Positions 7,453-14,490 of a DNA stretch of 21,602 nucleotides are shown piece after piece (position 1 is the first letter of the stretch; each line of letters opens with the position of its first letter). Where the stretch lies: assembly GCA_031396505.1 (NCBI GenBank), contig JANNKX010000172.1, positions 1 to 21,602 on the forward strand, in the 5' to 3' direction. The position numbers and the translations under genes are program-made. Source of the stretch: JAAFHS01 sp031396505 (GTDB lineage Bacteria > Pseudomonadota > Alphaproteobacteria > Rhodobacterales > Rhodobacteraceae). The notes under the pieces were generated by a model. That model was not told where the DNA came from and did no database searches. It saw only the letters and a program-made list of their open reading frames with translations.

Positions 7453-9780
7453 TCAGGCCGCCAGCAGCACGCGTGCCTCGTGTGATTTCAGGGTAATGCG
7501 CGCGGCGGCAAAACGCGTTGCGGCCTCGGTTGCCATGTCGGGGAACAGCTTTTCAAGTTCGTCACGTTGCGCGGCATCCATTCCTTCAAGGCTGCGATCC
7601 CCGAGCTGAAAACTTTCACTCCAGGCGTTATCGGCCAGAATGACTTCGTGCCGGTCAAACAGCACATGCAGATAGGTGACCCCCTTTGGCATCGCGCTGG
7701 TCACCCCCGGCAGGCCAATCAGATGCGCCGCGCGCACCAGAACCTCTGGGCTGCCGAACAGCAATTCTGCGGCGGGCCCTTGCATCAACATACGATGCTG
7801 GCGCGACACCATCATGTCGCGGTCGGGGCAGCCGGGGCCAAGCGCATCCTTGCGGATCAGAACGGGATGCAGTGTAGGGTCTGCCAACAGATCGCGCGCC
7901 GAAAGGCTGCGCGACCCGATCCAGCGCGCCGGTTGCAATCCGTGGTCGCGGGTGACGACCATGTCGCCTGCACAAAGTGCCTCGACCGCCGTAAGGCCCT
8001 TTGCGGTGGCCACGCGCGTGCCGGGGGTAAAGCACGCGATAACGGTTTCAATGTTCAGAAAACTGAGTGTTCCGTTGACGTTGCCAAAGATATCCAGAAA
8101 CTGGATGATGCCGTTTTCCGGGTTCAACGGATCGCGAATGATGTTGTGGCGGCCAAGGCCGGTCAGGTCGATGACATCGGTTTCATCGCCAGATTCGGAA
8201 CCGTCGATGACATCGCCGATGCCCGCAACAAACGTATCGGACCCGCCACCGCCCTGCAGAAAGTCTGCACCGTCCCCGCCCGACAGTGTATCGTCGCCGT
8301 CGCCGCCAAACAGCGTGTCATTGCCTGCCCCGCCATCAAGGCTGTCTTCCCCGTCGCCGCCTGTCAGGCTGTCGGTCCCATCACCGCCAAACAGCGTATC
8401 GGTCCCCGTACCGCCGAACAGGGTATCGCGATCGGCACCGCCAAACAGCTGATCCGCGCCTTCGTCACCGAACAACTGATCGGTCCCGGCGCCACCGATA
8501 ACGGTGTCATTGTCCGCACCACCCGATAGAATATCGTTCGAACCTGCGCCATCAAGAAAGTCATTGCCACCACCGCCGTAGAAGATGTTGGTATAAACAT
8601 CGCCCGTGAATCCCTGATTATCAAAGCCGAGCAGCGTGTCGTTGAAGACCGTTCCGATGATCCCGTCAACGCCGTTCAACACGTCGCCGGCTGCATCACC
8701 TCCCGACGTGGCGCCTGTACCCAGATTGACCGAAACAGCCGCTCCCGACGCGCTGTAGTCAAGGAAATCCATGCCCTCGCCGCCGGTGATGACATCGGCC
8801 CCGGCACCCCCGGCAAGCGTGTCATCGCCCGTGCCGCCAAACAAAGAATCGTTGCCCGTACCACCTGCAAGATAGTTCGCGGCACTGTTCCCCGTCAGCA
8901 CGTCGGAAAGGGCGGACCCGGTCAGATTCTCGACACCGCTCAGAGTATCGCCAGCGGCATCCCCGCCACTGCCAGTGCCACTGGTCAGATTGACGTTCAC
9001 AGCAGAGCCCGACGCGCCGTAATCAGCGGTGTCGATGCCGTTCCCGCCATTCAACAGATCGCCGCCGCCACCACCAATCAGCGTATCATTGCCATCGCCG
9101 CCAAAGATCTGATCCGTGCCCAGCCCGCCGGACAACACGTTTGCAGCGGTGTTGCCGGTGAGTGTATCGTTGCCGCTGGACCCGATCAGGTTTTCAACGT
9201 CCGTCAAAGTATCCCCTGCAGCGTCACCGCCACTGCCGGTTCCGGTTGCGAGGTTGACGTTCACTGCCGACGATGACGCCGTGTAACTGGCCGTGTCGAT
9301 GCCGGTGCCGCCGTCGATCACATCGTTGCCCGTGCCGCCTGTCAGGGTATCATTGCCCTGCCCGCCAAACAACGAATCCGACCCGTCACCACCGGAAAGT
9401 ACGTCATTGCCATCGCCGCCCGTCAGCGCATTGGAGGCCGTATTCCCAGTGAGAATGTCATCAAAACCCGATCCGATCAGGTTTTCAATGCTGGACAGAA
9501 CATCGCCCTGCGCATCACCGCCAGCGCCTGTATTGGTCGCCAGACTGACAATGACAGCGGCACTTGACGAGGCATAGCTCGCCGTATCGTTGCCAGAACC
9601 CCCGGTAAGCGTGTCCGCCCCCGTACCACCCTCAAGCAGATCGTTGTTATTGCCGCCGAACAACGAGTCGTTGCCCGCACCACCGAACAGGGTGTCATTC
9701 CCACCCTGCCCCGAAATGGAGTCCGCCGTTGGCGTACCCGTCAACGTATCGTTGCCGTTGGTTCCGTTAATGGTCGCCAT
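7453..9780 (-). CDS. Secreted RTX calcium-binding protein with C-terminal Hint domain
   Basis: This is a 775-residue acidic, Gly/Asp/Asn-rich protein without an N-terminal signal peptide, so it is probably exported by a type I system. Residues about 5-530 are RTX nonapeptides (GGxGxDxLx), which fold as Ca-binding beta-rolls outside the cell. They are interrupted by about four longer modules (starting near 65, 162, 250 and 339) of the form DTASY-S-AVNVNL-TGTGSGGDAAGDTL-VENLIGS-DTLTGN. Residues about 580-720 form a Hint_2 domain: Cys583 in IACFTPGTRV, ALCAGDMVVTRDHG, and His662 in SRQHRMLM. Hint domains cleave or rearrange the peptide bond before that Cys. No secretion ATPase is in the window. 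Start ATG 9780 is preceded by a GAGG sequence. The role is unknown; adhesion, surface layer or biofilm matrix are possibilities. Confidence 0.88.
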   Translation of the reverse strand: MATINGTNGNDTLTGTPTADSISGQGGNDTLFGGAGNDSLFGGNNNDLLEGGTGADTLTGGSGNDTASYASSSAAVIVSLATNTGAGGDAQGDVLSSIENLIGSGFDDILTGNTASNALTGGDGNDVLSGGDGSDSLFGGQGNDTLTGGTGNDVIDGGTGIDTASYTASSSAVNVNLATGTGSGGDAAGDTLTDVENLIGSSGNDTLTGNTAANVLSGGLGTDQIFGGDGNDTLIGGGGGDLLNGGNGIDTADYGASGSAVNVNLTSGTGSGGDAAGDTLSGVENLTGSALSDVLTGNSAANYLAGGTGNDSLFGGTGDDTLAGGAGADVITGGEGMDFLDYSASGAAVSVNLGTGATSGGDAAGDVLNGVDGIIGTVFNDTLLGFDNQGFTGDVYTNIFYGGGGNDFLDGAGSNDILSGGADNDTVIGGAGTDQLFGDEGADQLFGGADRDTLFGGTGTDTLFGGDGTDSLTGGDGEDSLDGGAGNDTLFGGDGDDTLSGGDGADFLQGGGGSDTFVAGIGDVIDGSESGDETDVIDLTGLGRHNIIRDPLNPENGIIQFLDIFGNVNGTLSFLNIETVIACFTPGTRVATAKGLTAVEALCAGDMVVTRDHGLQPARWIGSRSLSARDLLADPTLHPVLIRKDALGPGCPDRDMMVSRQHRMLMQGPAAELLFGSPEVLVRAAHLIGLPGVTSAMPKGVTYLHVLFDRHEVILADNAWSESFQLGDRSLEGMDAAQRDELEKLFPDMATEAATRFAAARITLKSHEARVLLAA
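8191..9768 (-). repeat. RTX nonapeptide repeat region with four longer internal modules
   Basis: The DNA encodes dozens of GGxGxDxLx units plus four copies of a module of roughly 88-97 residues. Repetition is visible at base level: for example the same 14-base phrase beginning gatcaggttttcaa occurs near 9187 and 9476. Such direct repeats make the gene prone to length change by recombination and to mis-assembly. Confidence 0.85.
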
Positions 9781-9990
9781 TGCGTTCTGCCTCGGATCGT
9801 CGACCGGGTCTTGTGCCCGGCTTGCTGCTTTTCGACGTGTTTAAATTGTGCCGCAATTGTGGTCAAATTGAGGCGGACACCTTGGATTGTCCCAGCTTTG
9901 GCGACATTTACACACCCCCGGACGCAGGGTTTTCAACACGTTGCCCTTGCCTTGTTTCGCGGGCATATTCGCGACGGCACAGGCGGGATC
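9781..9990. promoter_or_regulatory. Divergent upstream region of RTX gene and putative glycosyltransferase
   Basis: This 210-base gap must hold the promoters of two divergent genes. It contains a short AT-rich patch near 9838-9870. A small inverted repeat (CCGGG near 9804 with CCCGG near 9816) would form a hairpin in the RTX leader about 23 bases before its start codon. I see no convincing -35/-10 pair. Confidence 0.35.
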
Positions 9991-10971
9991 ATGACACAGT
10001 TCAACATCATCGCAATCGGACAGGCGGGCCGCTTGCAATATGAGGCGGTGCTGCTGGCCGCATCGTTGCGCCGGTTTGCGCCGGATTTTCAAGGCAAGCT
10101 GTTCATCGCAGAACCGCAGGCGGGGCCATTGTGGACCGATGATCCGCGCATTCCGGATGGCCCGGTACGGTCGCTGCTGGCCGATTTGGGTGTGACGTTT
10201 CTGCCGTTTGTCAATACGGTTTTCGGGCAATCCTATGCCTATGGCAACAAGATCGAGGCCCTGGCGGCGTTGCCGGATGAACCGTTCGTGTTTCTGGATA
10301 CCGATACACTGATCACCGGGCCGATTGATGCGGTGCCGTTTGATTTCTCGAAACCTTCGGCGTCGATGCGGCGCGAAGGGACGTGGCCTGTGATCGAACT
10401 TTATGGGCCGAACCACGCCGATATCTGGGCATCACTTTATGCGAAATTCGGGCTCGACTTCGCCTCCTCGCTTGATCCGCGTCAGCCGGACGGATACTGG
10501 CAACGCTATCTGTACTTTAACGCAGGTTGGTTCTTTTATCGCAGCCCAAAGGAGTTTGGCGAAAAGTTCCTTCGTTTTGCCAAAGAGATACGCGACGATC
10601 GGCCGAAAGAGCTGGTGGTGCAGGAATTGCATCCCTGGCTGGATCAAGTGGCGCTGCCACTGGTTATTCATGCCCTTGGCGGGGGGCGGCCCGGGCCGGC
10701 GCTCGCGGGGCTGGATGGCGATCTAACATGCCACTGGCGGGCGCTGCCGTTGCTTTATGCACGCGAAAGCGATGCGGTTGTGGCGGCACTGGAGCAAGTG
10801 GCGGCACCGAACCCCGTGAAGAAAGTGCTGAAAGCCTATCCGCCGTTTCAAAAGCTGATCTATCAGGGCAAGGGTGCACAGGTGCGGGCGATGTTTGATC
10901 GCACCGATCTGCCGCGCCGCGAACAAATGATGCGAAACCGCATCAAGTCTGAGGGATTGTGGTTTCGATAA
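9991..10971 (+). CDS. Putative GT-A-fold glycosyltransferase, hypothetical
   Basis: This 326-residue cytoplasmic protein has the hallmarks of a nucleotide-sugar-dependent transferase. They are GNKIEAL (residues 85-91), the DxD metal motif in FVFLDTDTLITGPID (Asp103-x-Asp105), FNAGWFFY (176-183) and HPWLDQVALPLV, an order like that of GT8-related enzymes. There is no membrane helix or signal peptide. I chose ATG 9991 because the protein then begins with a typical first beta-strand (MTQFNIIAIGQAG). An in-frame start at 9811 would add 60 residues that look like untranslated leader (Cys-rich, no domain). Donor, acceptor and pathway are unknown. It is divergent from the RTX gene, which gives only a weak hint of a functional link. 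Confidence 0.65.
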   Translation: MTQFNIIAIGQAGRLQYEAVLLAASLRRFAPDFQGKLFIAEPQAGPLWTDDPRIPDGPVRSLLADLGVTFLPFVNTVFGQSYAYGNKIEALAALPDEPFVFLDTDTLITGPIDAVPFDFSKPSASMRREGTWPVIELYGPNHADIWASLYAKFGLDFASSLDPRQPDGYWQRYLYFNAGWFFYRSPKEFGEKFLRFAKEIRDDRPKELVVQELHPWLDQVALPLVIHALGGGRPGPALAGLDGDLTCHWRALPLLYARESDAVVAALEQVAAPNPVKKVLKAYPPFQKLIYQGKGAQVRAMFDRTDLPRREQMMRNRIKSEGLWFR

Positions 10972-10990
10972 CGCCGCATGGCCATGCATG

Positions 10991-11032
10991 ACATCCGAAT
11001 TTTCTGCGAAAATTCGAAAAGGATCCGGATGT
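10991..11032. terminator. Nested inverted repeats between convergent genes
   Basis: A perfect 9-base hairpin (arms 10996-11004 and 11008-11016, 3-base loop) is nested in an outer 7-base repeat (10991-10997 with 11026-11032). It lies in the gap between the converging glycosyltransferase and lysE genes, so a shared terminator is likely. The inner arm TGCGAAAATTCG resembles the palindrome upstream of the Lrp gene. Confidence 0.5.
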
Positions 11033-11058
11033 TGCGGGAATAGGTTGCCGCTGTACGA

Positions 11059-11652
11059 TCAATGGCTGAGAACAGGCCAAAGCGAGACGACTAAAAGTGC
11101 GGCCATCGTCCTGTTGAAGATTGTCAGGCGCGCAGGGCTATTCAGATAGCGGCGCAATTCCTGCCCTGCAAAGGTCCAAACGCTGACCGAAGGCAGGTTG
11201 ATGACGGCGAAAGTCACGGCAATCAGGGCAACCACCACCGGCGTGGGGCTTGTGGCGTAGGCCGATACAGCACCCAGCGACATGGTCCACGCCTTTGGAT
11301 TGACCCATTGGAACAATGCGGCGGCCAGAAACGTCATCGGGCGGGCGCCAGCGGTTGCCGTTCCCGGCGCGGCGGCATGGGCGAGTTTCCACGCCAGCCA
11401 CAAAAGATAGGCCACGCTGACCCATTTCAGCACGATCAAGATGCGCGGTTCCTGCTGCACGATCCCCGCCAGACCAAGGCCCACGATCAGCGTCATGGCC
11501 ATATGGCCCAGCGAAATACCCAGCATATGTGGGATCGACCGCCAGAAGCCAAAGTTCGCCCCCGACGCGATCAGCATCATGTTATTTGGCCCCGGCGTGA
11601 TCGAGGTGACAAAGGCGAAACCGATAAGGGCAATGAATTGTTCGGGTGTCAT
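11059..11652 (-). CDS. LysE/RhtB-family amino acid exporter
   Basis: This 197-residue inner-membrane protein has about six hydrophobic segments. The family signature SITPGPNNMMLIASG is at residues 17-31 and FQWVNPKAW is in the middle. LysE/RhtB proteins export amino acids or derivatives such as homoserine lactones. I chose ATG 11652 because it gives the standard family N-terminus (MTPEQFIALIGFAF). An in-frame start at 11721 would add 23 non-family residues and run into the Lrp promoter region. The gene is divergent from an Lrp/AsnC regulator, a common pairing in which the regulator senses the amino acid and switches on the exporter. The substrate cannot be told from the sequence. Confidence 0.87.
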   Translation of the reverse strand: MTPEQFIALIGFAFVTSITPGPNNMMLIASGANFGFWRSIPHMLGISLGHMAMTLIVGLGLAGIVQQEPRILIVLKWVSVAYLLWLAWKLAHAAAPGTATAGARPMTFLAAALFQWVNPKAWTMSLGAVSAYATSPTPVVVALIAVTFAVINLPSVSVWTFAGQELRRYLNSPARLTIFNRTMAALLVVSLWPVLSH

Positions 11653-11687
11653 TTGCGCAGAATGATGTAGATTGCACCGCATTGGGT

Positions 11688-11720
11688 TGCGAAGATGCGA
11701 AATTTGTGCGAAATTTCGCA
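11688..11720. promoter_or_regulatory. Palindromic operator candidate between lysE and lrp
   Basis: A perfect 14-base palindrome TGCGAAATTTCGCA (11707-11720) is preceded by partial copies: TGCGAAATTT at 11696 and TGCGAAG at 11688. The 11696 and 11707 copies are 11 bases apart, about one helical turn. The array fills the 72-base divergent gap and ends four bases before the regulator start codon. Lrp/AsnC proteins bind AT-centred palindromes, so autoregulation and control of lysE are plausible. Confidence 0.55.
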
Positions 11721-11724
11721 AGAT

Positions 11725-12177
11725 ATGACGAAGATCGACAGCATAAACGAACGGATATTGCGCGAACTGACCCGCGACGGGCGGATCAGCAACCTTGATC
11801 TGGCAGCACGGGTGGGGCTGTCGCCGTCAGCCTGTCTGCGCCGCGTGCAAGAGATGGAGCGGACAGGCATCATCAAGGGATACCGCGCGGTATTGGACCC
11901 GGCCAAGGTGGGGGCGGGGTTTGTAGCCTATATGGCCGTGGGTCTGTCGCAGCACACAAAAGCCGCGCAAGAGGCATTCGAGCGCGCAGTGGCGCGGGCA
12001 CCGGAGGTGCGCGAGGTCCATAATGTGACGGGCACCGTCGAATATCTGCTGCGGGTTGAGGCCGCCGACCTCGCGGCCTACAAGCATTTTCATACCGAAG
12101 TGCTGGGCGTGATCCCGCAGGTCAATGCGATCACGACCTATGTGGTGATGGGCAGCCCGAAGGACGAACGCGGGTGA
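11725..12177 (+). CDS. Lrp/AsnC-family transcriptional regulator
   Basis: This 150-residue regulator has an N-terminal winged helix-turn-helix (IDSINERILRELTRDGRISNLDLAARVGLSPSACLRRVQEME, described by its ends) and a C-terminal ligand-binding RAM domain (VRE-VHNVTGTVEYLLRVEAADLAAYKHF). Family members form octamers that bind amino acids. ATG 11725 gives the usual N-terminus (MTKIDSINERIL). ATG 11695 is in frame but would add ten residues encoded by the operator array, so it is less likely. No clear Shine-Dalgarno precedes 11725, and the operator palindrome occupies that place, so a bound protein would block transcription close to the start. The divergent lysE gene is the obvious target. Confidence 0.88.
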   Translation: MTKIDSINERILRELTRDGRISNLDLAARVGLSPSACLRRVQEMERTGIIKGYRAVLDPAKVGAGFVAYMAVGLSQHTKAAQEAFERAVARAPEVREVHNVTGTVEYLLRVEAADLAAYKHFHTEVLGVIPQVNAITTYVVMGSPKDERG

Positions 12178-12222
12178 TGCGCACGCGCCCTTTAAAAGGA
12201 CCAGACGGCGGGCATGCACTGC

Positions 12223-12255
12223 GGCAATTGGCACGCCTTTAGGGGTACAATTGCC
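12223..12255 (+). promoter_or_regulatory. Inverted repeat upstream of metY
   Basis: Perfect 8-base arms GGCAATTG (12223-12230) and CAATTGCC (12248-12255) flank a 17-base spacer. TACAAT at 12246-12251 resembles a -10 box but has no well-spaced -35 partner. The repeat could be a regulator site overlapping the metY promoter. I could not fit the leader to a SAM riboswitch. Confidence 0.3.
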
Positions 12256-12314
12256 CCCCTTCACAGCCCGCCTGCCATCCCATAACCTGCGATCAAATTT
12301 TCAGGGAGGCTTGC

Positions 12315-13601
12315 ATGACCAAACCAATGGGCTTTGACACACTGCAAATTCATGCCGGGGCAAAACCGGACCCGGCCACGGGTGCGCGGCAGATCCCGAT
12401 TTACCAGACAACAGCCTATGTGTTCCGCGATGCGGACCATGCTGCAAAACTGTTCAACCTGCAGGAAGTGGGCTTCATCTATTCGCGTCTGACCAACCCC
12501 ACGGTGATGGCCCTGGTCGACCGGGTCGCGGCGCTGGAAGGGGCCGTAGGCGGCGTTGCCTGTTCATCGGGGCATGCGGCGCAGATCATGGCGCTGTTCC
12601 CGCTGATGCAGCCGGGGTGCAATGTGGTGGCCTCGTCAAAGCTGTATGGCGGCACGGTGCAGCAGTTCACCAACACGATCCGCAAATTCGGCTGGTCGGC
12701 CAAGCTGGTGGATTTCGATGATCCAAAGGCGATTGCGGCGGCGATTGATGACAACACACGGGCGCTTTTCTGCGAGACGATCTGCAATCCGGGCGGGGCG
12801 ATTTCTGACCTCGATGCGATTGCGCGCGTGGCCAATCATGCGGGCCTGCCGCTGATCGTGGATAACACGACGGCGACGCCTTATCTGTGCCGCCCGATTG
12901 AACATGGGGCGACACTGGTGGTCCATTCGGCGACGAAGTACCTGACTGGCAATGGCACGGTAACCGGCGGGATCGTCGTTGACAGCGGCAAGTTCGACTG
13001 GTCGGCGAGCGGGAAATTCCCCAGCCTTGCGGCCCCCGAACCGGCGTATCACGGGTTGAACTTTCATGCGGCACTTGGGGGAATGGCATTCACCTTCCAC
13101 TCGATTGCCGTGGGCCTGCGCGATCTGGGCATGACGATGAACCCGCAAGGCGCGCACTATACGCTGATGGGGATTGAGACGCTGTCCCTGCGGATGCAGC
13201 GACATGTCGAGAATGCGCAAGTCGTGGCCGAATGGCTGGAAGCCGATCCGCGGGTGGATTTCGTGACCTATCCGGGGTTGGCGTCATCGCCCTATCATAA
13301 CCTTGCCAAGATGATCGTGCCAAAGGGCGCAGGCGCGCTGTTCACCTTCGCGGTGAAGGGCGGATATGAGGCCTGCGTGAAATTCGTCGATCACCTGAAG
13401 CTGTTTTCGCATGTGGCGAACCTCGGGGATACCCGTAGCCTCGTGATCCATTCGGCATCGACCACGCACCGGCAATTGTCCGACGAACAGCGCATTGCGG
13501 CCGGCGCCGCGCCAAACGTGGTGCGCCTGTCCATCGGGATCGAGGATGTGGCCGACATCATCGCCGACCTCAATCAGGCGCTGGATGCGGCGACGGCTTG
13601 A
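12315..13601 (+). CDS. metY: O-acetylhomoserine sulfhydrylase (MetY)
   Basis: This 428-residue cytosolic PLP enzyme of the Cys/Met metabolism family makes homocysteine from O-acetylhomoserine and sulfide. It has a strong ribosome-binding site (AGGGAGG) before ATG 12315. Visible active-site elements are YSRLTNPT (56-63), the phosphate-binding SSGHAAQ (84-90), Tyr111 in KLYGGT, Asp183 in VDNTTATPY, and the PLP Schiff-base lysine Lys208 in HSATKYLTGNGT. A C-terminal substrate segment includes SLVIHSASTTHRQLS. The length and the roughly 60 extra residues relative to cystathionine enzymes (around ASGKFPSLAAPEPAYHGLNF) are typical of MetY rather than MetZ or MetB. It is transcribed alone and ends in a strong terminator. 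Confidence 0.93.
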   Translation: MTKPMGFDTLQIHAGAKPDPATGARQIPIYQTTAYVFRDADHAAKLFNLQEVGFIYSRLTNPTVMALVDRVAALEGAVGGVACSSGHAAQIMALFPLMQPGCNVVASSKLYGGTVQQFTNTIRKFGWSAKLVDFDDPKAIAAAIDDNTRALFCETICNPGGAISDLDAIARVANHAGLPLIVDNTTATPYLCRPIEHGATLVVHSATKYLTGNGTVTGGIVVDSGKFDWSASGKFPSLAAPEPAYHGLNFHAALGGMAFTFHSIAVGLRDLGMTMNPQGAHYTLMGIETLSLRMQRHVENAQVVAEWLEADPRVDFVTYPGLASSPYHNLAKMIVPKGAGALFTFAVKGGYEACVKFVDHLKLFSHVANLGDTRSLVIHSASTTHRQLSDEQRIAAGAAPNVVRLSIGIEDVADIIADLNQALDAATA

Positions 13602-13607
13602 CGATCA

Positions 13608-13634
13608 TACCCCCGGCAGCGAATGCCGGGGGTG
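13608..13634. terminator. Bidirectional terminator between metY and SIMPL gene
   Basis: A GC-rich hairpin with perfect 9-base arms (CCCCCGGCA at 13610-13618, TGCCGGGGG at 13624-13632) and a GCGAA loop is extended by an A-T and a T-G pair. It lies between two converging genes; the + side is followed by a modest T-rich stretch. Confidence 0.8.
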
Positions 13635-13643
13635 ATGTCTTGA

Positions 13644-14330
13644 TCAATCGGCGATTTCGAACGTCACCGTCACCGACGCGGTCATGCCGACCTCGCCGTT
13701 TTCGATGGGCACGGACGCTTCGGTCGCGCGGAACATCGGCGCGGGGCCTGCGAATGCGCCACCTTCGGTGATGGTTTCGATTGCGCCAAGCTGCACCCCT
13801 GCCGCCGCTGCCAGCACGGTGGCACGGGCCCTTGCATCGGCGACCGCAAGCGCGCGGGCCTCGTTCAGAACGGGGGTCGGTTCGACCAGACCAAAGGTGA
13901 TGCCGTTCATCGTATTGGCCCCATCAGACACGGCGGCATCCAGAATGCTGCCCAGAACGGCCAGATCGCGGACGCGCACATTCAAAAGATTCGAGGCGGT
14001 GTAGCCGGAAATGGCCTGTCCGGAGACACTTTCGTAACTCGACCAGTTCGGGTTCAGCGACAAGTTCGATGTTTGCAAGTCGCCTTGCGCCACGCCTGCG
14101 GCCTTGAGCTGGGCAATCACTTCGGCAAGCGCGGTCGAATTGGCGGCCAGGGCATCGACGGCTGTTTCTTTGGTGGTTGTCACGCCAAGCGAAATCGTCG
14201 CCTGATCAGGGGCGGCCTGAACGATGCCTTCGCCCGTGACGGTGATCGTGCGGCCGCTGTCGGCGGTGGCCATTTGCGTCAGGGCAAGGGTAAGGGCGGT
14301 TGTGGCGGCAAAGGTTTTCAGGATGTGCAT
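13644..14330 (-). CDS. Periplasmic SIMPL-domain (DUF541, YggE/BP26-like) protein
   Basis: This 228-residue protein has an N-terminal signal peptide (MHILKTFAATTALTLALTQ, cleavage near ATADS, residue 23). A SIMPL/DUF541 domain fills the rest: ITVTGEGIVQAAPDQATISLG, then SNLSLNPNW, SGYTASNLLNVRVRD, and ALAVADARARATVLAAAAG. A good Shine-Dalgarno (AAAGGAA) precedes ATG 14330. Relatives include E. coli YggE, linked to oxidative-stress tolerance, and Brucella BP26, which forms oligomeric channel-like rings. The biochemical role is not settled for the family. It is monocistronic, with a terminator shared with metY. Confidence 0.88.
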   Translation of the reverse strand: MHILKTFAATTALTLALTQMATADSGRTITVTGEGIVQAAPDQATISLGVTTTKETAVDALAANSTALAEVIAQLKAAGVAQGDLQTSNLSLNPNWSSYESVSGQAISGYTASNLLNVRVRDLAVLGSILDAAVSDGANTMNGITFGLVEPTPVLNEARALAVADARARATVLAAAAGVQLGAIETITEGGAFAGPAPMFRATEASVPIENGEVGMTASVTVTFEIAD

Positions 14331-14490
14331 GGGGTTCCTTTCGTGTTCAGGCGGACATTCACCAATATGACGCGCCAGACAACGCTTACCTTGGGGCTTT
14401 TCCTTTCATTGGGCGAAAAGCTGCTGTAGGAAGGCGCGAATAACAAGCCATGCGTTCCGCGCGGCTTTCACCCTGTGCTAGACCTGCAGA

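Noticed and set aside
7567..8529. 320-residue open frame on the + strand across the RTX gene
   Set aside because: It is an antisense artefact of the repetitive Gly/Asp codons and shows no recognisable family; the - strand RTX/Hint reading is unambiguous.
9811..9990. N-terminal extension of the putative glycosyltransferase
   Set aside because: The 60 added residues are not domain-like and begin inside the shared promoter region; ATG 9991 starts at a typical beta-strand.
12178..12314. SAM-II-type riboswitch before metY
   Set aside because: I could not find the conserved core segments or a pseudoknot involving the ribosome-binding site; only a simple inverted repeat is supported.
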